Shown: positions 1-5,868 of the stretch, one piece after another | How positions within the stretch are numbered: position 1 is the first letter of the stretch | Layout: each line of letters opens with the position of its first letter | From: Planctomycetota bacterium | GTDB lineage: Bacteria; Planctomycetota; JAJSAM01 | Direction of reading: 5' to 3' | Assembly (NCBI GenBank): GCA_029932425.1 | Contig: JAOZQC010000137.1 | Location: 1 to 5,868 of the forward strand | DNA: 5,868 nt | Position numbers and translations under genes: made by a program | Notes under the pieces: generated by a model | The model's input: the letters and a program-made list of their open reading frames with translations, nothing else | Told to the model about the DNA's origin: nothing | Databases searched by the model: none

Positions 1-524
1 TAGGCCTGGTAGAACTTCCGGAACCCCCCCTGGAATCGGGCGTACCCCTTCACGAAGATCTTCACCGCGGGGTGGTCGCTCTTCACGTCCACCCGGAGCC
101 GGTAGCGCATGCCGGGCTCCACGCGGATGTAATCGGAGTAGACCTTGGCGCCGGTGGTGCCGCCCACGGTGTCGTACCGGGGGGGGCGCGTGGGCTCCTT
201 CCTCTCCGGCGGGGGCCGCTTCTCCGGCGGCCGCTCCATCTCCTTCCAGCGCCGGTTCGCCTGCGAGAGGTTCACGTCCGTGTCGAGGAGGAGCACGCGG
301 CCCCGGCCCGGCTCCGTGACGAAGAAGCTCGTGAGTCCGTCCACCTCCGTCCAGCCCGGGATCTTCGTGGCGCCCCGCTCCCCGCGGTCGAAGTCTCCGT
401 TGGGGACGAGGTTCACGGGCCGGGGACCGGCCGGGGCCCCGGCTCCGGGGCCGGCCCGGGCTCCCACCCCCCACGCCGCGGCGGCGAGAAGGGCCGCGCC
501 GGCGAGGGCGGCCCTCCGGCTCAC
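1..524 (-). CDS. Secreted jelly-roll (carbohydrate-binding-module-like) protein, N-terminal part (3' end outside window)
   Basis: A GTG at 522-524 overlaps the gene 3 stop (GTGA) and has GGGGAGG 6 bases upstream. The frame runs without a stop to base 1 (174 full codons). Residues 1-24 are a signal peptide: RR near the start, an Ala/Leu-rich core and a GARA cleavage site; an APG-rich linker follows to about residue 36. NLVPNGDFD (38-46) with PGW (56-58) is the classic opening of family 4/9/16-type carbohydrate-binding or related galactose-binding jelly-roll domains. After a Pro/Glu/Lys/Arg insert (about 92-117), the segment SDYIRVEPGMRYRLRVDVKS...VKIFVKGY (130-161) fits later jelly-roll strands. 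The protein is thus probably exported and may bind glycan or envelope material, but ligand residues cannot be judged. It is the last gene seen of the coupled operon, and the remaining C-terminus could hold another domain or anchor. Confidence 0.85.
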   Translation of the reverse strand, partial: MSRRAALAGAALLAAAAWGVGARAGPGAGAPAGPRPVNLVPNGDFDRGERGATKIPGWTEVDGLTSFFVTEPGRGRVLLLDTDVNLSQANRRWKEMERPPEKRPPPERKEPTRPPRYDTVGGTTGAKVYSDYIRVEPGMRYRLRVDVKSDHPAVKIFVKGYARFQGGFRKFYQA

Positions 525-3500
525 CTCGAGCCTCCCCGGGAGAGGATCTTGTAGTACTCCCGGAGCAGGGCGCGGTAGCCCTCGGGCAGGTTCGCGAGGT
601 CCACCGTCTCGAGCTCCCGCATCAGCTCCTTCGGCACGGAGCGGCTCCGGTCGCGGACGACCCGGGCGTGCTCCACGAGGGTCTTCTGGCCTTCCTTCAA
701 CTGCTTCATGAGCAGCGCATGCTTCCGCGAGAAACCGGCGAGATCGCCGCGGGCCAGGGCTTCCTCCAGCTCCCTCATGAGGACCACGGAGCGCTCCACC
801 TCCTCGTCCGGGTAGTGCAGCTTCCGGAGCGCCCGGTCCAGCTTCTCCGCCCTCTGCCGGATCGCCACCTGGTTCCCGTGCAGCCGTCCCAGGTCCCCCT
901 TGACCTTCGGCGGCAGCGGCCCCCTCAGGCCCTCCGCGGCCCCGCCGGCCAGCTTTCCGCCCCCGGTGGCGCCCCCCAGGGGATCGGTGGAGCGGTCCTT
1001 CACCGCCTTGCCCTCCCAGGCGTCCGGAGTGAGGCGGGTGGGCGTCCGGCGGCCTCCCTTGCCGATGGCCTCCGCTCCCACCATCTCGCCGTGCGACCTT
1101 CCCGAGCGGCCTTCGCCGGAGCGACCGCCGATCTCGTTGGAGTCGGGGAGGACGTTGCCCGTCTTCCCCTGGGCGCTCATGTTGGAGATGGGACCGTTCA
1201 TCGTCCCCCAGCCGGCCCCCTCGTCGAGGGAGTCCGCCCAGCCGGAGGTGACGTCCTGGGCATCCTCCGCGAGTTGCTCCTCGCTCTCGATCAGGTCGCC
1301 CATGAGATCCTCGAGCTGGTCGGGCAGCTCGGCCATGGGGACCTCGGGCATCTCTCCGTCCATCTCCTCCATGTTCCACTTCAGGTAGTCCCGCACGTCC
1401 GGGAGCCACTTCTCCAGGTTCTCCTCGAGCTTCTCCGCGAGCTCCAGGCCCGACTGCTCCTTGGGGACCGCCAGCTCCACGATCTTCCGGGTGAGGGCGT
1501 CCGCGGCCAGCTCCACGTCGGCGTAGGCCCGGATCAGCTCCTTGAGGACGGACGAGTTGGCGAGATCCTGGTCCGGGACCTTCGAGAGATCGTCCTTCAG
1601 GTCCTCGAGGAAGCGGGCGAGCTCCGACTCCTGGGCGGCGAGCTTCTCGAGCTGCTTCAGGTCCTCCTCGGTGAAATCGTCCACGTCCTTCTGCTCGAGC
1701 TCCCGGGTTTGCCGGATCACGTCCTCCTGCTCGCGGATGAACTTCTTGAGCCGGGCCACCGCGTCCCGGATCGCCTTCCGGGGATCGCCGGGCTCCATCG
1801 TCTCGTCGAGGAAGGCCTCGGGGTCGCTCTTCAGCTTCTCGAGGAGGGACCGGGCGGTGCCCAGGAGCTCCTCGAGCCGGGCCACGATCCGGTCCTCCAC
1901 CCCTTCCGCTCCCTTGAGGTCCCGGCCCGCCGTGGTGCGGTCGCCCCGGCTCCCCGCGTCCTCGAGGCGGCGCACGGCCTGCACCACCTCGTTCACCGAG
2001 AGGGACTGCAGCGCCCCGCGGATCGCGGCCAGGGCGGGGACCGCGGAGCGCACGGAGTCCGCGGCGGCGACCATCTCCCCGCCCACCGCGGACTGTCCCT
2101 CGGCGAGAGAGGTGGCCCTTGCGGGGACCCCCGCGAGCGGGAGATCGCCGGTGGCGAGAGCGGCCCGGAGGTCCCCCGTGTCCCGCCGGATCCCGCGCTC
2201 CTTCTCGAGGAGCGCGCGGAGCCGGTCCGCGAGATCGGCGAGCTCCGCCTCCGCCCGGGCCTCCCGCTCCCGGGACGTGACGATCCGGATGACGAGGGGA
2301 CGCGAGCGCCCCACGTGGTCGCCGTCCGGCCACAGGTCACGGGCCTCGGCGCGGAGGGTGAGCGTCTCTCCCGGCCGGAGGTCCCCCGCCGCCAGACGGA
2401 GCCGGTGCGAGACCACCTGCTCCCGGCGGCCGCCCGGGTTCCACGTCCGCAGCACGCGGGAGTCCCCCTTGACGCCCCGCTCCGCGAGGAGGGAGATCTC
2501 CGACAACCCGTGATCGTCGCGGGCCCGGACGGTCACCTGGACCTCCGCGGGCAGGGTCACCGCCAGGTCCTTGCCCGGGGCGGTGAAGGCCACGTAGGGC
2601 GGCTCGTCGGGGACGGCGACGATGCGGTACTGGACCGGATCCCGGTTCCCCACCCCGTCCGCGGTGCGCAGCACGATGGACCAGATGCCGGACTCCCGCA
2701 CGAGGATCTCTCCCCGCACGGCCCGCTCCCCCGCAGCTTCCATCGTGTGGGGAGAGCCATCCTCGAACGCCAGGGCGGCGTCCGTCACCGGAACGTTGAG
2801 GCGGGCCAGCACCGTGACCCGGGTGCCCACCGGGGCGCGGATCTCGCCCGTGGCGTCCTTCTCGGTGCGGTCCTCGAGCCCCAGGTAGCGGGGGTAGCGG
2901 TAGGAGAGCGTCAGGCTCTCGACGCCCGGCAGGTCCGTGACCCCCACGTGGAAGAGGGGGGAGGAGGCGTCCGCCGCCTCCACGCGGTAGGCGAAGGGCT
3001 CCTCCACCGACTCGAAGCGGAACGAGAAGGCCCGGCCGTCGAAGAGCATCTCGGAGGGCTCGAAGTCGCCCCCCGTGCTCACCAGGATCCGGGCGGAGGA
3101 GGGGAGGCGGCCCCGGGCCACGGCGGAGACGGTGAGGGGTTCCCCGCGCAGGATGGAGGCGTCTCCGGGGGTCACGTCGAGGAGAGTGGCGGAGACCGGA
3201 GGCACGAAGGCCGCGGGCCGGGCGTACCGCTCGAGGGCGTTCGCGAAGTGCCGCGGGAGCAGCAGGGCGTAGAGGACGACCAGGAGGACGGCGCCGGCCC
3301 CCACCGCCAGGGAGCGACCCACCCGCCGCAGGTCCACCACCCGGCGGGCGTCCACCTTGGCCGCCTCCGCCGCCCCGCGCCGCACCACGGCCCGGGCGAA
3401 GGAACCGGAGAGACCGCTCTCCGGTCCCTCGCGCCCGAGCTGGAGGGCGTTGATGATGCCGTTGTCCCGGATGCCGGCCGCGGTCTCGATCCGCACCGCC

Positions 3501-3769
3501 ACCGCATCGTCGGGGAGCGCGCGGACCGCGGGGCGGAAGAGGTGGATGACCACGAGCCGCCCCACGAAGGCGGCGGCGGCGAGCAGCAGGGCGATCCGCA
3601 TTCCCATCGGGAGCCGGAAGAGGTTGTCGAGCGCCGCCAGCACCACGACCGCCAGGCCCGCCCCGAGCACGGTGACGCCGAGCCCGGAGAGGACCTCGCT
3701 CCTGCGGAGGGCGACCTTCGCCGCCCGCACCAGGGAAAGAACCCTCTCGTATCCTCCGGGTCTGCTCAT
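521..3769 (-). CDS. DUF4175-like multi-domain membrane protein with long coiled coil
   Basis: 1082 residues from the ATG at 3767-3769 (ATGA overlap, AAGGA 6 bases upstream). The frame stays open far upstream, but that extension is in the wrong frame for gene 2 and has no exported-protein character. Membrane helices lie at about residues 28-48, 56-77 and 153-172, with a cytoplasm-like basic stretch between the second and third. Then come Ig-like beta domains: 185-280 (VTPGDASILRGEPLTVSA), 281-385 (SYRYPRYLGLE, GEIRAPVGTRVTV) and 386-498 (PDEPPYVAF, ARDDHGLSE). Residues 500-850 are mostly charged alpha-helix, probably coiled coil, ending in an acidic Met-containing stretch (about 799-850). A Gly-rich linker (851-955) precedes a C-terminal helical region that ends LPEGYRALLREYYKILSRG. 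The order N-terminal helices, beta domains, long helix matches DUF4175-type proteins found beside MoxR/BatA genes. No enzymatic motif is seen; a scaffold or force-transmitting envelope role is inference. Gene reality is very sure, the family name moderately so. Confidence 0.92.
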   Translation of the reverse strand: MSRPGGYERVLSLVRAAKVALRRSEVLSGLGVTVLGAGLAVVVLAALDNLFRLPMGMRIALLLAAAAFVGRLVVIHLFRPAVRALPDDAVAVRIETAAGIRDNGIINALQLGREGPESGLSGSFARAVVRRGAAEAAKVDARRVVDLRRVGRSLAVGAGAVLLVVLYALLLPRHFANALERYARPAAFVPPVSATLLDVTPGDASILRGEPLTVSAVARGRLPSSARILVSTGGDFEPSEMLFDGRAFSFRFESVEEPFAYRVEAADASSPLFHVGVTDLPGVESLTLSYRYPRYLGLEDRTEKDATGEIRAPVGTRVTVLARLNVPVTDAALAFEDGSPHTMEAAGERAVRGEILVRESGIWSIVLRTADGVGNRDPVQYRIVAVPDEPPYVAFTAPGKDLAVTLPAEVQVTVRARDDHGLSEISLLAERGVKGDSRVLRTWNPGGRREQVVSHRLRLAAGDLRPGETLTLRAEARDLWPDGDHVGRSRPLVIRIVTSREREARAEAELADLADRLRALLEKERGIRRDTGDLRAALATGDLPLAGVPARATSLAEGQSAVGGEMVAAADSVRSAVPALAAIRGALQSLSVNEVVQAVRRLEDAGSRGDRTTAGRDLKGAEGVEDRIVARLEELLGTARSLLEKLKSDPEAFLDETMEPGDPRKAIRDAVARLKKFIREQEDVIRQTRELEQKDVDDFTEEDLKQLEKLAAQESELARFLEDLKDDLSKVPDQDLANSSVLKELIRAYADVELAADALTRKIVELAVPKEQSGLELAEKLEENLEKWLPDVRDYLKWNMEEMDGEMPEVPMAELPDQLEDLMGDLIESEEQLAEDAQDVTSGWADSLDEGAGWGTMNGPISNMSAQGKTGNVLPDSNEIGGRSGEGRSGRSHGEMVGAEAIGKGGRRTPTRLTPDAWEGKAVKDRSTDPLGGATGGGKLAGGAAEGLRGPLPPKVKGDLGRLHGNQVAIRQRAEKLDRALRKLHYPDEEVERSVVLMRELEEALARGDLAGFSRKHALLMKQLKEGQKTLVEHARVVRDRSRSVPKELMRELETVDLANLPEGYRALLREYYKILSRGGSR
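531..537 (-). promoter_or_regulatory. Shine-Dalgarno GGGGAGG for gene 4
   Basis: GGGGAGG lies within the last codons of gene 3 (SRGGSR), 6 bases before the GTG at 522-524. With the GTGA overlap and the clear signal peptide that follows, it fixes the start of the truncated gene 4. Confidence 0.75.
905..1219 (-). other. Gly/Ser/Arg-rich linker in gene 3
   Basis: Residues 851-955 of the gene 3 product are low in hydrophobics and rich in Gly, Ser, Arg, Thr and Asn, for example GPISNMSAQGKTGN, EIGGRSGEGRSGRSHGE, GKGGRRTPTRLTPD and DPLGGATGGGKLAGG. The segment separates the acidic end of the coiled coil from the C-terminal helical region. It is not a simple repeat, and its mixed motif-like composition suggests selected sequence rather than a random tether. 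No function is assigned. Confidence 0.7.
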
Positions 3770-4899
3770 CGCTCTTCCTTTCCGGGGATCGCGAAGCGAA
3801 CGGTCACGGACCCCGATTTCACGCGGATGCCGCCGAGCCCGCCGGCGAACCGGAAGCCCAGGGGAGGCGGCAGGTCGGTGCCCTGCTCCCTCCACAACCA
3901 GGACCTCCGGTCCACCAGCCAGCGGTCCCCCCCCTTGTGCATCGACCAGATCTCGTAGCGGCGGAAGGTCCGCCGGCCCCCCAGGGAGGTGGGCCCCCTT
4001 CTCGTCTTCAGGACGAGGACGCGCACCTTGTCCCCGTTCCGGACCCCGGCCAGGACCTTCCGGTCCTCGAAGAAGTCGGGGATCTCCGCCACCCGGGCTT
4101 CCACCGCCGCGCGGACCTCGCCGGCGAGGGGCTCGCCGCCCCCGGACCCCACCGCGAGCCGGAGGAAGATGGTCTTCTTCGTGACCACCGCCAGGTCGTA
4201 GGTGCCGGGGAGGAGAGGGGCGAACCGGGCCCGGCCGGGGGTTCGGGAGCGGACGGCCTGGTAGGAGCGGTCCCCCTCCCGGGGCAGGGCGTGGGCGGTG
4301 ACGAGAGCCTCCGGGGGGACGACCTCCAGCACGATCCCCGCCGCCTTTCCCTCCTCCGGAGCGGGCCCCGCGAACCGGACCGAGTCCACGTACACGAGGT
4401 CGGAGAGATGCTGGCCCACGCGGCCCTTGTCCTTGTCCTTCAGGATGAACTTCCGCGGCTTCTCTTCCCCCTCCACGTAGACGTAGAGCACGGCCACCAG
4501 GTGGCCGCGGAGCACCTGGCCGTTGCGGAGCACGATCTCCGTCTCGTACCGGCGCATCGGCCGGGTCTCGCCCGTGTACACCTTCTCCCGCGACCCGTCC
4601 TCGACCCACCGCCAGATCCGGTACTCCTCCTCGTGGGCCACGGAGACGTTCAGGCGGTGGATCTCGCCCAGGGCCACGTCGAAGGGCCGGCCGAGCCGGG
4701 TGTCGAAGAGCCTGAGCTTCCGCCCGCGGGTGGTCCGGATCCTCCCCCGGAACACGGTCCCGTCGGACAGCGTCAGGACGCCGGGCACGGTCTCCGGCAC
4801 GGGCCTGTCCCCGCCCCGGGCGCCGGGGAGGGGCGCCAGGGCGAGGAAGAACGCGAGCAGGGCGGTCCTCGGGAGCATGGGCGTCCTCCTCCCGATCAT
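3766..4899 (-). CDS. Exported beta-rich protein of unknown family (duplicated barrel-like motif plus transthyretin-like domain)
   Basis: 377 residues from the ATG at 4897-4899, which overlaps the previous stop (ATGA) and has GGAGG 8 bases upstream. A second ATG at 4876-4878 (370 residues) has AGGAGG 6 bases upstream and is an equally good start; both leave a signal peptide intact (hydrophobic TALLAFFLALAPLPGARG, about residues 12-29). The mature protein therefore probably lies in the periplasm or outside. Residues 40-84 (LTLSDGTVFRGRI...GEIHRL) and 120-176 (TEIVLRNGQVLRGHL...VDSVRF) follow the same small-barrel pattern: strand, DG or NG turn, xRGxx strand, later an I/V strand, suggesting an internal duplication. 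Residues 185-252 resemble a transthyretin or carboxypeptidase-regulatory fold, ending GRARFAPLLPGTYDLAV. The C-terminal 110 residues are beta-rich, with the aromatic run RRYEIWSMH...WLVDRRSWLW. No catalytic motif is seen. I do not recognise the family; an envelope structural or sensing role is inference from context. Confidence 0.9.
   Translation of the reverse strand: MIGRRTPMLPRTALLAFFLALAPLPGARGGDRPVPETVPGVLTLSDGTVFRGRIRTTRGRKLRLFDTRLGRPFDVALGEIHRLNVSVAHEEEYRIWRWVEDGSREKVYTGETRPMRRYETEIVLRNGQVLRGHLVAVLYVYVEGEEKPRKFILKDKDKGRVGQHLSDLVYVDSVRFAGPAPEEGKAAGIVLEVVPPEALVTAHALPREGDRSYQAVRSRTPGRARFAPLLPGTYDLAVVTKKTIFLRLAVGSGGGEPLAGEVRAAVEARVAEIPDFFEDRKVLAGVRNGDKVRVLVLKTRRGPTSLGGRRTFRRYEIWSMHKGGDRWLVDRRSWLWREQGTDLPPPLGFRFAGGLGGIRVKSGSVTVRFAIPGKEER
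3776..3780 (-). promoter_or_regulatory. Shine-Dalgarno AAGGA for gene 3
   Basis: AAGGA lies within the last codons of gene 2 (GKEER), 6 bases before the ATG at 3767-3769. This decides the start at the ATGA overlap rather than any point upstream in the longer open frame. Confidence 0.75.
4885..4890 (-). promoter_or_regulatory. Second Shine-Dalgarno AGGAGG for the alternative start of gene 2 (ATG 4876-4878)
   Basis: AGGAGG stands 6 bases before an in-frame ATG seven codons into gene 2. It lies outside the palindrome and so would stay free if the hairpin formed. Starting here gives a signal peptide beginning MLPRTALLAFF, which is at least as typical as the longer form. The true start is therefore undecided. 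Confidence 0.55.
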
Positions 4900-5868
4900 A
4901 GCAGGTTCCTCCGGCGCCGGAGGAACCACTCGGCGCTCGTCAAGGCCACGAAGAGGAGGAGGAAGAGGGGCGCGTGGGAGAGGGGGATCTCCTGGTGCCG
5001 GACCAGGCCCACCAGGGACCCGCGGATGTCGCGGTCCACGTCCCGCCCGGTGGGAGGCGCATGGTAGTACCTCCCGCCGGAGGCGCGGGCGATCGCCGAG
5101 AGGCGCTCGTCGTCGAGATCCACCCGGTCGAGCTCCACGGAGATCCGCTCCACGGGAACCCGGATCTCCGCCCGGCCCAGCTCCTTCCCCCGCCGCGAGG
5201 CCCGGACCCTCACCCTCACCTCGCCGGGCTCTTCCGCCCGGAGGGAAGCGGTGTAACCGCCGGGGACGCGGGGCCGGGGAACGAACTCGAGCCGGCGGGT
5301 CCCCCCCGGGGTCTCCGCGGTCCCCGAGATCGAGGCGTCCGCCACGGGTCTTCCCTCGGAGTCCCGGACCCGGACCCCGAGGCCGATGGTCTCCCCCAGG
5401 CGGTAGGAGGGGCGATCCGCCTCCACGGTGACGGGGTCCCCGGCCTGCTCCACGCCGGGTTCCCTCTCCAGGAGCCAGCGGAGCGCCTGGCCCCAGAACC
5501 TCGCGTAGAGTCCCCCCTCCCCGCCGAAGGCGGGGGACCGGGCCCACACCCAGGTGGTGTCGCCGGTGAACGCCACCGCCCGGCCCTCCCCGTAGCGCTG
5601 GGCGGCGAGCACGACGGCCTCCCCGCCCCCTTCCCGGGAGGCGGTGAGGAGCACCTGGGCCCCCGGCTTCTCCCGGCCCACCTCCGTCAGCCCCTTGAGG
5701 CGGGGGCGGTTCGCGCCCGAGAACCAGCGCTCGAGTCCGGAGAGCATGGGGTGGACCCGGCCCTCGGGGGTGAGGGAGAGGGTCACCGGGGCGTCGATCT
5801 GCCCGTGGGTCTCCTCGAGGAACACGGGGATCGCCAAGGGCTCTTCGTAGAACCTGTCAGCCGGTATC
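4896..5868 (-). CDS. Membrane-anchored glutamine-amidotransferase-like protein, C-terminal part (5' end outside window)
   Basis: The frame is open to the window edge (first full codon 5865-5867), so the N-terminus is missing; a TTG at 5835-5837 is only an internal codon. 323 residues are visible. Residues 1-135 look like the last part of a class-I glutamine-amidotransferase-like fold, as in large bacterial membrane proteins annotated 'putative glutamine amidotransferase': YEEPLAIPVF, then GEGRAVAFTGDTTWVWA and RFWGQALRWLLE, the usual G-R-x-T-x-x-W...RFW...RWL ending. No catalytic Cys or His can be judged from this fragment, and such domains are often non-enzymatic. Residues 145-238 form an Ig-like beta domain (DRPSYRLGETIGLGVRV...). 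Residues 240-285 include SGGRYYHAP, a motif common after von Willebrand A or GATase-like domains. A hydrophobic helix at about 298-316 followed by RRRR near the end fits a membrane anchor with cytoplasmic tail. The stop overlaps the next start. Family call is moderately sure; the BatA-like N-terminus is only expected. Confidence 0.85.
   Translation of the reverse strand, partial: IPADRFYEEPLAIPVFLEETHGQIDAPVTLSLTPEGRVHPMLSGLERWFSGANRPRLKGLTEVGREKPGAQVLLTASREGGGEAVVLAAQRYGEGRAVAFTGDTTWVWARSPAFGGEGGLYARFWGQALRWLLEREPGVEQAGDPVTVEADRPSYRLGETIGLGVRVRDSEGRPVADASISGTAETPGGTRRLEFVPRPRVPGGYTASLRAEEPGEVRVRVRASRRGKELGRAEIRVPVERISVELDRVDLDDERLSAIARASGGRYYHAPPTGRDVDRDIRGSLVGLVRHQEIPLSHAPLFLLLFVALTSAEWFLRRRRNLL
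4904..4927 (-). promoter_or_regulatory. Perfect 24-base palindrome covering the Shine-Dalgarno of gene 2
   Basis: The half-site GGTTCCTCCGGC is followed at once by its exact reverse complement; symmetry breaks at 4903/4928. In the mRNA (minus strand) this can form a 10-pair stem with a GCGC loop. CCUCC (4923-4919) pairs with GGAGG (4912-4908), the Shine-Dalgarno of the 4899 start. It lies in the last codons of gene 1 (F-L-R-R-R-R-N), six to seven bases before the stop. No T-run follows, so a terminator is unlikely. Hairpin function as a coupling switch is inference. Confidence 0.6.
4908..4912 (-). promoter_or_regulatory. Shine-Dalgarno GGAGG for the overlapping start of gene 2 (ATG 4897-4899)
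   Basis: GGAGG lies 8 bases before the ATG that forms the ATGA overlap with the gene 1 stop. It sits in the 3' arm of the palindrome at 4904-4927, so it may be accessible only while the end of gene 1 is being translated. Confidence 0.65.

Noticed and set aside
72..711. Plus-strand open frames opposite gene 4 and the end of gene 3
   Set aside because: Compositionally biased shadows. The minus-strand frame in the same place has a signal peptide, an NGDFD jelly-roll motif and a strong Shine-Dalgarno.
668..3958. Plus-strand open frame of 1096 codons opposite gene 3
   Set aside because: It is the mirror of a GC-rich coding frame: the translation is dominated by Leu, Arg, Gly, His and Pro without domains, and it has no Shine-Dalgarno or context, whereas the minus-strand frame has membrane helices, beta motifs and a coiled coil.
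3770..4609. Upstream extension of the gene 3 frame to 1362 residues
   Set aside because: The extra 280 residues are Gly/Arg/Pro-rich shadow sequence from gene 2. The ATG at 3767-3769 with AAGGA and the ATGA overlap is a clear start.
4904..4927. Reading the 24-base palindrome as a transcription terminator
   Set aside because: No T-run follows on either strand. It lies inside coding sequence before a coupled start, so termination there would silence the rest of the operon.
3937..5431. Plus-strand open frames opposite gene 2 and the end of gene 1
   Set aside because: His/Pro/Arg-rich shadow translations without recognisable domains or ribosome-binding sites. The minus-strand genes explain the region.
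4900..5547. Upstream extension of the gene 2 frame to 593 residues
   Set aside because: The extension overlaps gene 1 in another frame and has low-complexity Gly/Arg/Pro composition. A good Shine-Dalgarno and signal peptide begin at 4899 or 4878.
1..5868. CRISPR arrays, tRNA or rRNA genes, insertion sequences, attachment sites
   Set aside because: The whole window is accounted for by overlapping protein genes; I saw no spaced direct repeats, cloverleaf sequence, transposase motif or terminal inverted repeats.

Overview
The window is a very GC-rich (about 70% or more by eye), gene-dense piece of bacterial chromosome. All four genes are on the minus strand and every base is coding; there is no intergenic DNA. 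The sequence is best read from position 5868 down to 1. High GC, tight packing and the protein types (glutamine-amidotransferase-like membrane protein, DUF4175-like coiled-coil membrane protein, secreted beta-rich proteins) resemble Planctomycetota or another deep-branching high-GC lineage. That placement is inference; no phylogenetic marker is present.

Layout in transcription order. (1) 5868-4896: the C-terminal 323 residues of a membrane protein whose visible part is the end of a glutamine-amidotransferase-like domain, an Ig-like domain and a C-terminal membrane anchor; its 5' end lies outside the window. (2) 4899-3766: a 377-residue exported protein of no family I can name, with two similar DG/NG beta-barrel-like motifs, a transthyretin-like middle domain and a beta-rich C-terminus. 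(3) 3769-521: a 1082-residue DUF4175-like protein with three N-terminal membrane segments, beta domains, a long charged coiled coil, an acidic stretch and a striking glycine-rich linker. (4) 524-1: the first 174 residues of a secreted protein with a carbohydrate-binding-module-like jelly-roll start; its 3' end lies outside the window.

Each junction is a 4-base stop/start overlap (ATGA, ATGA, GTGA) with a good Shine-Dalgarno sequence inside the preceding gene, so this is one polycistronic, translationally coupled operon without an internal promoter that I can see. At the first junction a perfect 24-base palindrome at 4904-4927 carries the Shine-Dalgarno of gene 2 in its 3' arm. This would allow an RNA hairpin that hides the site until the ribosome finishing gene 1 opens it.

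All four products are predicted to sit in, or outside, the cytoplasmic membrane. From general knowledge of such neighbourhoods, genes like 1 and 3 often lie near MoxR-type AAA ATPases, DUF58 proteins and von Willebrand factor A (BatA/BatB-like) proteins, so the likely setting is a MoxR/Bat-type envelope system. None of those partners is visible here. Function remains unproven; genes 2 and 4 and the glycine-rich linker of gene 3 are the least explained parts.
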